DNA of 45,983 bases from positions 15,384 to 61,366 of IMG/VR virus record IMGVR_UViG_3300001460_005661; one strand, written 5' to 3'. The translations under genes were made by a program, and so were the position numbers. This DNA comes from a virus. Positions 15,882 to 22,924 of this stretch are shown here, in pieces. Each line of letters opens with the position of its first letter. Position 1 is the first letter of the stretch. The notes under the pieces are model-generated. The model was not told where the DNA came from and searched no databases. It saw nothing but the letters and a program-made list of their open reading frames with translations.

Positions 15882-16370
15882 ATGGGTTCTAAATTAGCAA
15901 TAGTTATGTTTTTGTTATTATTAGGTGCAGGTGGCATCGGTTATTGGTATTACAATGACACACAAGAACGCTTGGCTATCTTAACATCAAACAATGCTAA
16001 ACTTAACACCGCAGTAGAACTAAATGAACAAACAATAAGTTCGCTAGAAACTGACTATGCAAAAGCTTCTAGCGAACTTGCAACATTAAATGAGCAATAC
16101 TCGGCAATACGTAGGCAGAATCAAGCACTAGCAGATAAACTGCAAGAAATAGATTTAACCGCGGCCGCTATTGCAAATGCAGATGGTATAGAACGTGCAG
16201 TAAATAGAGGAACAAAAAATGCAGGAAGATGCTTTGAACTTTTATCAGGTGCGAAACTAAACCAAAAAGAAAGGACGGCAGAAAATGGCATCGCTTTTAA
16301 TAAAGAGTGTCCTTGGCTTTACGATACTTATAAGTCTCGCGGCTTGCTCGATCAAACCACAGCAGATTGA
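15882..16370 (+). CDS. Inner-membrane spanin candidate (Rz-like)
   Basis: 162 residues: N-terminal transmembrane anchor (about 5-24), then a long periplasmic coiled coil (about 30-95; LNEQTISSLETDYAKASSELA and similar heptads), then a small Cys-containing C-terminal region. This is the architecture of i-spanins. TAGGAGG precedes the ATG, five bases after the endolysin stop. The 3' end overlaps the downstream lipoprotein gene by 86 bases in another frame, as in embedded or overlapping Rz/Rz1 pairs. Confidence 0.65.
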   Translation: MGSKLAIVMFLLLLGAGGIGYWYYNDTQERLAILTSNNAKLNTAVELNEQTISSLETDYAKASSELATLNEQYSAIRRQNQALADKLQEIDLTAAAIANADGIERAVNRGTKNAGRCFELLSGAKLNQKERTAENGIAFNKECPWLYDTYKSRGLLDQTTAD

Positions 16371-16680
16371 ACTATCAACAATACCAGTTGAAAAACCTCA
16401 ACTAACATTACCGCCAGTTGACGAATTAAATATGCGTGGAGTTGAGTGGATAGTTCTTAATGAAGACAATGTTGATGCAGTCATAGAAAAGTTACAAAAA
16501 GAAGGCAAAGCGTTTGCTTTATATGCATTAACTGGTGAAGGCTATGGAAATTTAGGATTAAATTTTTCTGATATACGTGCGTTAGTTCAACAACAACAAG
16601 CAATTATTGCCGCTTATGAAGGATATTATTCTGAAGCAGAGCAAGTATTAGATAACGCTGTTATTATAGAAGAGGAATAA
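16285..16680 (+). CDS. Outer-membrane lipoprotein, o-spanin candidate (Rz1-like)
   Basis: 131 residues. A lipoprotein signal peptide ends in the lipobox SLAAC with the lipidated Cys21; a Pro-rich stretch follows (IPVEKPQLTLPPVDELN), as in Rz1 proteins, then a mixed C-terminal domain (about 45-131) longer than classical Rz1. It starts inside the i-spanin gene in a different frame, with AAAGGA upstream. Together the two would fuse inner and outer membranes at lysis. The overlap and lipobox are seen; the spanin role is inferred. Confidence 0.65.
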   Translation: MASLLIKSVLGFTILISLAACSIKPQQIELSTIPVEKPQLTLPPVDELNMRGVEWIVLNEDNVDAVIEKLQKEGKAFALYALTGEGYGNLGLNFSDIRALVQQQQAIIAAYEGYYSEAEQVLDNAVIIEEE

Positions 16681-16683
16681 ATA
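16677..16683 (+). promoter_or_regulatory. T4-type late promoter box (ATAAATA)
   Basis: ATAAATA overlaps the stop codon of the o-spanin candidate, 21 bases before the ATG at 16705, which has AGAGGG upstream. Confidence 0.5.
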
Positions 16684-16704
16684 CACATATATTAAGAGGG
16701 CGTT

Positions 16705-17001
16705 ATGTGGGAAATAATTGAAAGAATGGCTAGCGATCGCTTGTGGATTTACACGGCACTTGCTGGTAGTATATTTGGTGCTATATTTGTAGCATACATA
16801 AGCACAACACGTATCGGTCTATGGGGTTATGCCCAAGTAGATAGGGCAACAGATTATCTTGTAGCACGTTGGGGACTTACTTGGCTAGAACAGCCAGCAG
16901 ACGCATGGCGTAAAAAGTATCCACACGTTACTAAAAAGATAGACGAACTAGAGGGTAGATTACAAAAATTGGAGGGTAAAAATGCCAAGAAAAAAACTTG
17001 A
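16705..17001 (+). CDS. Small membrane protein of the lysis region
   Basis: 98 residues with one transmembrane helix (about 17-35) and a basic, partly coiled-coil C-terminus (KKIDELEGRLQKLEGKNAKKK). It has its own late-type box and overlaps the next membrane gene by 20 bases. Position just after endolysin and spanins suggests a holin accessory, antiholin or membrane organiser. No family assignment; a non-lysis role remains possible. Confidence 0.5.
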   Translation: MWEIIERMASDRLWIYTALAGSIFGAIFVAYISTTRIGLWGYAQVDRATDYLVARWGLTWLEQPADAWRKKYPHVTKKIDELEGRLQKLEGKNAKKKT

Positions 17002-17353
17002 AGAATTAGACGATTCACCAGCAGTAGAATCTAAACCGGATGCAGTAGTTGTTAGTACACAAGACTCAACAACACGTAAAGTTAAACTAGACTTAGAAGT
17101 TGACACAACTGTAAAAGACTTAGGGCCTAACCCGTATGTTAAACTTATACATATGGCAAGAGCAATCGATGCTTGGAGAATTTTTCCAAGAATGTTTTTA
17201 ACTGTTTACATTGTACTATTATATAAAGTAGTAATATGGTTTATGGAGTTACCTGCTCCAAGTTTTGAACAAAGTGGTCTTGTTAGTATTGTTGTTGGTG
17301 CAGGTGCGGCATGGTTTGGACTTTATACCGGATCTAGTAAATCTAAAAAATAA
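16982..17353 (+). CDS. Holin candidate (two transmembrane helices)
   Basis: 123 residues. A polar N-terminal 50 residues is followed by MARAIDAWRIFPRMFLTVYI, two hydrophobic helices (about 72-90 and 97-115) and a short basic tail GSSKSKK, a common holin layout. The segment ARxxDAWRxFPR...WFMxLP...VVGAGAAWFGLY is one I recognise from conserved small membrane proteins of marine T4-like phages. GGAGGG precedes the start. Immediate proximity to endolysin and spanins supports a holin role, which is inferred. Confidence 0.5.
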   Translation: MPRKKLEELDDSPAVESKPDAVVVSTQDSTTRKVKLDLEVDTTVKDLGPNPYVKLIHMARAIDAWRIFPRMFLTVYIVLLYKVVIWFMELPAPSFEQSGLVSIVVGAGAAWFGLYTGSSKSKK

Positions 17354-17370
17354 CACAAATAAGTATTAGT

Positions 17371-18168
17371 ATGGAATATTATAACATACTTGGTGTTAAC
17401 AAAAACTCTCCACCGGAGGATATTAAAAAAGCTTACAAACAGTTAGCTATGAAACATCATCCTGACCACGGTGGTGATGGAAATCAGTTTGCAAAAATTA
17501 ACGAAGCATACGAAACACTTAAAGATCCTATAAAAAAGAAAGAATACGATAATCCACAACCACAAATAAATTTTAACACAGGAAATATGAATGATATTTT
17601 TTCATCTTTCTTTGGAGGGGGCAGGCCTGTTAGGACTAATCCTGATATTAATATTACAATAAGAATTGGATTAGAAGATGCTATGTATGGAAAAAATATA
17701 TTAGGAAGATACACATTACGATCCGGCGAAGAATCAGTAGCCAATTTAAATATACCTAGTGGTATAGAAAGTGGACAAATATTCCAAGTTAGAGGGTTAG
17801 GAGATAACTTAAATCCTAATTTACCTAGAGGTAATTTAAATGCAAAAATAATTGTACTTTCTCATCCTAAATTTGAAAGAGATAGGTTGCATTTAAGAAC
17901 AAAATGTAGTATAAATGTATTAGAGCTTATCTTAGGCACTGAAACAGATATTGAAACATTAGACAAAAAAAATATTAAATTAAAAATACCAAAAGGCACA
18001 AATCCAGGCACAATTATGAGCATAGCAGGATATGGTATTCGTAACCATATCACGCATAAAATAGGTAACTTGTATGTAGAAATAAAAGGAGTTACACCTA
18101 AGGTTGATGATTGGGATAAAATTAAAAAGGTAAAAGAACTAAATGATGAACTTAATACTCGCACCTAA
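17371..18168 (+). CDS. DnaJ-family cochaperone (J domain, no zinc finger)
   Basis: 265 residues. J domain at 1-62 with the HPD motif (MKHHPDHGGD) that stimulates DnaK, a Gly/Phe-rich linker (FSSFFGGGRP), then two beta-sandwich substrate-binding domains (ITIRIGLEDAMYGK; LRTKCSINVLELILGTE). The zinc-finger of classical DnaJ is missing, making it CbpA/class-B-like but shorter (CbpA has 306). It probably redirects host DnaK during infection. Upstream of peptide deformylase and ClpA, it heads a proteostasis block. No clear ribosome-binding site precedes the ATG. Confidence 0.85.
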   Translation: MEYYNILGVNKNSPPEDIKKAYKQLAMKHHPDHGGDGNQFAKINEAYETLKDPIKKKEYDNPQPQINFNTGNMNDIFSSFFGGGRPVRTNPDINITIRIGLEDAMYGKNILGRYTLRSGEESVANLNIPSGIESGQIFQVRGLGDNLNPNLPRGNLNAKIIVLSHPKFERDRLHLRTKCSINVLELILGTETDIETLDKKNIKLKIPKGTNPGTIMSIAGYGIRNHITHKIGNLYVEIKGVTPKVDDWDKIKKVKELNDELNTRT

Positions 18169-18679
18169 CGTTATGTTAGAAAATGCTGTACAACGCTATC
18201 CATTAGCAGATTTGCATCCTGCGCCTGTGGCACTAGAAATGGTGGAGTTAATGAATAAAAATAGTGGCTTAGGTTTAAGTGCAAATCAAGTTGGATTTGA
18301 TGGACAAATATTTGTTATGAGAGCTTTACTTAACAAAGAATTTGGTTCTAATACTATAGTTATAAACCCTATAGTAAAAGGACTTAGTAAAGAGCAAGAG
18401 CTAGGTGTAGAAGGATGTTTAAGCCACCCTGATTTATTGTTAAAAATTAAAAGACCTATTAGTTGTATGGTTGAATTTGATACACTTACTGAAGATTTAA
18501 AAACAGTTGTACACGTCGAAACAAAATTTGATGATATTGATGCAAGAATATTTTTACATGAATATGATCATTTACACGGCATACAGTTTATAAATCGAGT
18601 AAGTAAGTTTAAGTTAGACTTTGCTGAGAAGAAAAGAAAAAAAAGGATTAAAAGGAAAGTAAATGGTAGAACCGTCTAA
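18143..18679 (+). CDS. def: Peptide deformylase
   Basis: 178 residues. All three PDF motifs are present: GLGLSANQVG (motif 1, with Ser for the usual Ala), EGCLSHP (motif 2, Cys metal ligand) and HEYDHLHG (motif 3, HExxH). It removes N-formyl groups from nascent proteins; phage versions are known from cyanophages and vibriophages and usually lack the C-terminal helix, but this one keeps a very basic C-terminal tail (KKRKKRIKRK) that might contact ribosomal RNA. Start overlaps dnaJ by 26 bases. Confidence 0.9.
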   Translation: MMNLILAPNVMLENAVQRYPLADLHPAPVALEMVELMNKNSGLGLSANQVGFDGQIFVMRALLNKEFGSNTIVINPIVKGLSKEQELGVEGCLSHPDLLLKIKRPISCMVEFDTLTEDLKTVVHVETKFDDIDARIFLHEYDHLHGIQFINRVSKFKLDFAEKKRKKRIKRKVNGRTV

Positions 18680-20909
18680 AACATTGCAAGCAGTTTTTGA
18701 CAAAGTTGTTAAAGATGCAATTAAACTTCGACACGAATATGTTACATTAGAACATTTGCTATATGCAATGTTGTGTGAAACTAGTTTTGCAGATATAATT
18801 TCTGGATATGGAACTGATATTGTTTTTATGAAAAAGAATCTGGAACATTATCTAAAAAAGAAACTAAAAAATATAGTAATAGAAGATAAAAAACAAGATT
18901 ATAAACCTATAAAAACGCAGACTGTCGAACGAGTTTTGAACAGAGCATTTACACAAGTGCTTTTTAGTATGAGAAACGATATACAAATTGCTGATGTATT
19001 TCTATCAATTTTAAGTGAAAAGAAAAGTTATGCATATTTTGTAACTCAACAAGCCGGAATAGTAAAACAAGATTTTGCCGATTATGTAAGCACTGAATTA
19101 GATAATAGAATTGACGATCCAAGAGAAAATGCAGGTATTGCTAATAGGGCATTAAAAGAATTTACTGTAGATTTAAATGCAGAAGTCAAAGCAAATAAAA
19201 TCGACCCAATTATAGGCAGAAGTGACGAACTTGAAAAACTGGCACTTGCACTGGGTAGACGTACAAAATCAAATGTGCTTATGGTAGGCGATCCTGGGGT
19301 AGGTAAAACTGCTATTGCTGAAGGATTAGCATTTAAGATTGTTAATGAAACTGTTCCTGACTTTTTAAAAGAATATAATGTATACACACTAGATATAGGT
19401 AGTTTACTAGCTGGTAGCAAATACAGAGGAGACTTTGAAGAAAGATTTAAGTTAGTTATACAAGCATTACAGACTAAAGGAAAAACCATAATGTTCATCG
19501 ACGAAGCACACATGATTAGCGGTGCAGGAGCAGGTGGACAGGGTGCAAGTAATGATTTAGCAAATTTACTTAAACCTGCTCTTGCTAAAGGAAACCTAAA
19601 AGTTGTTGCAAGTACAACCTGGGAAGAGTATAGAAAACACTTTGAATCAGATCGTGCTTTAATGAGACGATTTCAAAGAGTAGGCATAGATGAACCTTCA
19701 AAAGAAAATACTGTAAAAATTTTACAGGGTATAAGGCAATACTATGAAAGCTATCATAATACTAAAATTACCGACGATGCTATAGATGCCGCAGTAAATC
19801 TCAGTATTAAATACCAGCCAGACAAAAAATTACCAGATAAAGCAATCGACCTAATTGATGTGGCTTGTAGTAGATTTAAAGTAAAAAATCAGTTAGAAAA
19901 TAAAGTTGTTACTGAAGATAGTGTACAATTTGAATTAGCAAAAATGATTGATTTGCCAGAAGAACAAGTAAAAGAAAAAGAAAGTGAAAATTTAGTCAAT
20001 CTTGATACAAATTTAAAAAGTTCTGTATTTGGACAAGACAAAGCAGTTGAAGATATAGTAGATAAAATACTTGTTGCTCAAGCAGGACTTAAAAATGAAG
20101 ACAAACCTGTTGGTAGTTTTGTTTTTATGGGACCTACTGGTGTTGGTAAAACAGAGTTATCTAAACAATTAGCACATCATATGGGTGTAAAACTTGTTAG
20201 GTTTGATATGAGCGAATATCAAGAAAAACATAGTGTAGCAAAACTAATTGGTGCTCCTCCTGGTTATGTAGGATTTGAAGATGATGCTGGACAACTTATT
20301 ATTAAACTTCAAGAAAATCCTAATTGTGTATTATTGCTTGACGAAATAGAAAAAGCACATCCTGATGTAAGTAATATTTTGTTACAACTAATGGATAATG
20401 GTAAAATAACTGGAAGTAATAGCAAAGAAGCAGACGCAAGGAATTGTATTCTAATACTTACTACAAACTTAGGTGCAAGAGATGCTGAAAAAAATGCTAT
20501 AGGGTTTGGTGAAGATTTAGATAAAGATTATGAAGATACTGATTTTAAAAAGTTTTTTCCGCCTGAGTTTAGAAATAGACTTGACGGTATAATAACATTT
20601 GGGAAACTTGATAAACCTGTAATGATGAAAATTGTAGGCAAATTTTTACTAGAATTAAAAAAACAAGTGCAAGAAAAAAATATTGATATATCTGTTACAG
20701 ACGAAGCATTAGATTATCTTGTTGATAAAGGGTTCAATCCTAAAATGGGTGCAAGACCGTTACAACGAGTAATCGATCAAGATATTAAACGCCCATTAAG
20801 TAAAAAAATGTTGTTTGGTGAACTTAAAGATGGAGGCAAACTAACTATTGACTTTAAAGATAATAAGTTACAACTAGACTGCCAAGTAAAACAAAATGAA
20901 ATTGCGTGA
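18663..20909 (+). CDS. clpA: ClpA-like AAA+ unfoldase
   Basis: 748 residues, near-identical in length to bacterial ClpA (758). N-domain with two repeats (1-145), AAA-1 with Walker A GDPGVGKT (209-216) and IMFIDEAHMI, AAA-2 with Walker A GPTGVGKT (490-497) and VLLLDEIEKAHPD, plus PEFRNRLD with the arginine finger. An IGF tripeptide at about residue 612 sits where ClpA has its IGL ClpP-docking loop, so docking to host ClpP is likely. There is no ClpB-type middle coiled coil. It overlaps def by 17 bases. It could direct host ClpP to chosen substrates. Confidence 0.9.
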   Translation: MVEPSKTLQAVFDKVVKDAIKLRHEYVTLEHLLYAMLCETSFADIISGYGTDIVFMKKNLEHYLKKKLKNIVIEDKKQDYKPIKTQTVERVLNRAFTQVLFSMRNDIQIADVFLSILSEKKSYAYFVTQQAGIVKQDFADYVSTELDNRIDDPRENAGIANRALKEFTVDLNAEVKANKIDPIIGRSDELEKLALALGRRTKSNVLMVGDPGVGKTAIAEGLAFKIVNETVPDFLKEYNVYTLDIGSLLAGSKYRGDFEERFKLVIQALQTKGKTIMFIDEAHMISGAGAGGQGASNDLANLLKPALAKGNLKVVASTTWEEYRKHFESDRALMRRFQRVGIDEPSKENTVKILQGIRQYYESYHNTKITDDAIDAAVNLSIKYQPDKKLPDKAIDLIDVACSRFKVKNQLENKVVTEDSVQFELAKMIDLPEEQVKEKESENLVNLDTNLKSSVFGQDKAVEDIVDKILVAQAGLKNEDKPVGSFVFMGPTGVGKTELSKQLAHHMGVKLVRFDMSEYQEKHSVAKLIGAPPGYVGFEDDAGQLIIKLQENPNCVLLLDEIEKAHPDVSNILLQLMDNGKITGSNSKEADARNCILILTTNLGARDAEKNAIGFGEDLDKDYEDTDFKKFFPPEFRNRLDGIITFGKLDKPVMMKIVGKFLLELKKQVQEKNIDISVTDEALDYLVDKGFNPKMGARPLQRVIDQDIKRPLSKKMLFGELKDGGKLTIDFKDNKLQLDCQVKQNEIA

Positions 20910-21585
20910 TACAAGACGGTTACATTATAACAAATATCTTTATAAGTTAGTAATACCTAATCAGTGTGCAAGTTATTTTCGTACTGAATTTCAAAAGGAT
21001 TCTCGACTTAGTTATACAAGAGAAAAACTTGATATTGCACACTTTCATCATGAAAAGACAAAAAGTCATATAAGTATTCCGTATACAAATATGAAATACG
21101 TCACTTCTATACCAGTAGAACACTATTATGATGCGATAGAAATATACAGGCATCTTAAAAACAATGAAGATTACATGGTAAGGTGTCATAGAGGAGAACT
21201 AACCTTATACAGTAATGATAGAAAATTTTTAATTAGACTATCTAACAAGTTAAAACATCCTGGAATAGAATTTTATGAACCAGATCCTGAAAAAGTCGAT
21301 GTATTATTAACAGAAAAAAATATTGTTCTAGTTCCATCTAAACCAAAATATGAATATAAATGCACATTAGGTAAAAAACTAGGTATTTCGTCATTAGCAA
21401 ACTGGATAGATGCTAATCCTCATTTAGCAAAGATAGGCGATACTGCTAGAGAAAGTGTATTAGCAGAGAGTTGGGTAAAAGGTTATTATTTTTATGTAAG
21501 AGATAAAAAATCCTTATTAATAGCCCAAATGCTAATTGGCGATAACCTACAAAGAGTAGAGCGTTTAGTTTATACAGATAAATAG
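20896..21585 (+). CDS. Conserved phage protein of unknown function
   Basis: 229 residues, basic, overlapping clpA by 14 bases. N-terminus RRLHYNKYLYKLVIPNQCASYFRTEFQK, read with breaks, resembles conserved proteins in marine T4-like phages. The middle alternates strands and helices and the end holds KKLGISSLANWIDANP and a YYFYVRDKKSLLIAQMLIG segment. No catalytic signature is visible. Membership in the dnaJ-def-clpA run may only reflect coupling. Confidence 0.5.
   Translation: MKLRDTRRLHYNKYLYKLVIPNQCASYFRTEFQKDSRLSYTREKLDIAHFHHEKTKSHISIPYTNMKYVTSIPVEHYYDAIEIYRHLKNNEDYMVRCHRGELTLYSNDRKFLIRLSNKLKHPGIEFYEPDPEKVDVLLTEKNIVLVPSKPKYEYKCTLGKKLGISSLANWIDANPHLAKIGDTARESVLAESWVKGYYFYVRDKKSLLIAQMLIGDNLQRVERLVYTDK
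21578..21584 (+). promoter_or_regulatory. T4-type late promoter box (ATAAATA)
   Basis: ATAAATA overlaps the stop codon of the preceding gene, 27 bases before the ATG at 21612; an eight-base palindrome GTTATAAC follows it. Confidence 0.5.
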
Positions 21586-21611
21586 TTATAACACTAAATT
21601 AGGATATTGTT

Positions 21612-21791
21612 ATGAAAATGATAGAAATCGACGAAGGCGTAAAGCAATGGTTATCACGCCAATTCTCAGGCGATCCGCAAGCAAAGGCTTGGTACGCCAA
21701 ATATAAAGTTGACCCAAAAGCCGCAGAAAGAATGGTTGGACCAAGGGTACACAAACAATTTATACAACAGTATGTTGGGGGTATGTCATGA
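21612..21791 (+). CDS. Small conserved phage protein
   Basis: 59 residues, basic and helical: KQWLSRQFSGDPQAKAWYAK followed by PKAAERMVGPRVHKQFIQQY. It has a late-type box upstream, TTAGGA before the ATG, and overlaps the next gene by four bases (ATGA), so it is very likely real. It may be a virion-internal or assembly protein like its neighbours; function unknown. Confidence 0.6.
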   Translation: MKMIEIDEGVKQWLSRQFSGDPQAKAWYAKYKVDPKAAERMVGPRVHKQFIQQYVGGMS

Positions 21792-22144
21792 AACTTAATG
21801 AATTAAACGATTTTGATTTTTCTGAAGAACTTGTTTTTGACGATGACGATGATTTTTATAATAATTTTGGCGTATTGTATTTCAATGAAGATGAAATAGT
21901 AGATGAAGCAGAGTATCAAGGACGTACAGTTAAGCTAGGCAAGCCAACGGCAGGTGATGTTAAAAAATTTAAAGTATATGTAAAGAATCCAAAGGGTAAT
22001 GTAGTAAAAGTTAATTTTGGACAAAAAGGTGCTAGAATTAAAAAGTCAAATCCAAACCGTCGGAGAAGTTTCCGTGCTAGACATAACTGCGATAATCCTG
22101 GACCGCGTCATAAGGCACGTTATTGGAGTTGTAGAAAATGGTAA
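21788..22144 (+). CDS. Conserved phage protein with RHNCDNPGP C-terminal motif
   Basis: 118 residues: a strongly acidic N-terminus (DDDDD at about 18-22), a central VKLGKPTAGDVKKFKVYVKN and GNVVKVNFGQ strand region, and a conserved basic C-terminal motif FRARHNCDNPGPRHKARYWS ending CRKW. The Cys/His pattern might bind metal. This C-terminal motif recurs in many tailed phages; the protein is probably packaged or assembly related. Start coupled to the preceding small gene. Confidence 0.6.
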   Translation: MKLNELNDFDFSEELVFDDDDDFYNNFGVLYFNEDEIVDEAEYQGRTVKLGKPTAGDVKKFKVYVKNPKGNVVKVNFGQKGARIKKSNPNRRRSFRARHNCDNPGPRHKARYWSCRKW

Positions 22145-22722
22145 AAATAAATGAATTTGCAGATCTAGATATCCCCAATGAGATCTTTCCAAAACCAGAT
22201 TACGATGTAAAAGAAGATTTAAAAATTTATATGCGTAATGATCCTATGTTTTATAGAAAAGCTTTTTTCCCTGCAATGGATGAATATAGCAAAACAAAAA
22301 ATAAAAAATGTCTAAATGACATGGTTGACAATGGCTTAAAGAACTATTGTTCTAAATTTGGAATAGCACACAAGCCCGAGGATATCATTAGTAAAGCTGA
22401 ACTTTATAATTTAGTAGATGAAATAATAAGAGATGAGCAAGAAGATATACATGAATCTTATGATCCAAAGTACGGACATGATACAAATAGTCATGTTGTT
22501 AAACAAAAAGATGATAACGGAAAAGCTTTTTGGGCTGTTTACAACCACGAAGGTAAAATAGTAAAAACTTTTTATAGTGAGAAAAGTGCAAGTGCGTATG
22601 CGGAAAAAAATCATAATGCTTTAATGAAAAATGACATTAAAGCAAACGAAGGAAAAAGTCCACATAAAAAAGGTACAAAAAAGTATAAAAAGCACATGGC
22701 GGCTATCCACGCAGGAAGCTGA
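22138..22722 (+). CDS. Conserved phage protein, probable virion or scaffold role
   Basis: 194 residues. The first half has a RNDPMFYRKAFFPAM motif followed by MVDNGLKNYCSKFGI; the second half has HVVKQKDDNGKAFWAVYNHE and ends in a Lys-rich segment (GKSPHKKGTKKYKKHMAAIH) that could bind DNA. I recognise the first motif from T4-like marine phages. It overlaps the upstream gene by seven bases. Function is unproven. Confidence 0.55.
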   Translation: MVKINEFADLDIPNEIFPKPDYDVKEDLKIYMRNDPMFYRKAFFPAMDEYSKTKNKKCLNDMVDNGLKNYCSKFGIAHKPEDIISKAELYNLVDEIIRDEQEDIHESYDPKYGHDTNSHVVKQKDDNGKAFWAVYNHEGKIVKTFYSEKSASAYAEKNHNALMKNDIKANEGKSPHKKGTKKYKKHMAAIHAGS

Positions 22723-22723
22723 A

Positions 22724-22924
22724 ATGGATATTAAGGACTTACAGCACCTAGCAGGTATACGTAATAAGTTTACAGGGTTTACACCTTATGTGCCAGAAAA
22801 TATAAGCATAACAGGCACAGAAAAAGCAAAAATACAGCGTAAGAAGAAAATACAACCTGGCACGGAAGAATGGTTTAAACTGTGGTTTAGTCAACCTCAT
22901 CTTACAGGAGAAAAACCTGTATGA
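22724..22924 (+). CDS. Small hypothetical protein
   Basis: 66 residues from ATG 22724, chosen because it follows the upstream stop by one base and has GGAAG upstream; an earlier in-frame ATG lies within the preceding gene. Helical start MDIKDLQHLAGIRNKFTG, basic centre (KAKIQRKKKIQPG) and a Trp-containing end (EEWFKLWFSQPHLTGEKP). Overlaps the CCA enzyme start by four bases. Confidence 0.55.
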   Translation: MDIKDLQHLAGIRNKFTGFTPYVPENISITGTEKAKIQRKKKIQPGTEEWFKLWFSQPHLTGEKPV

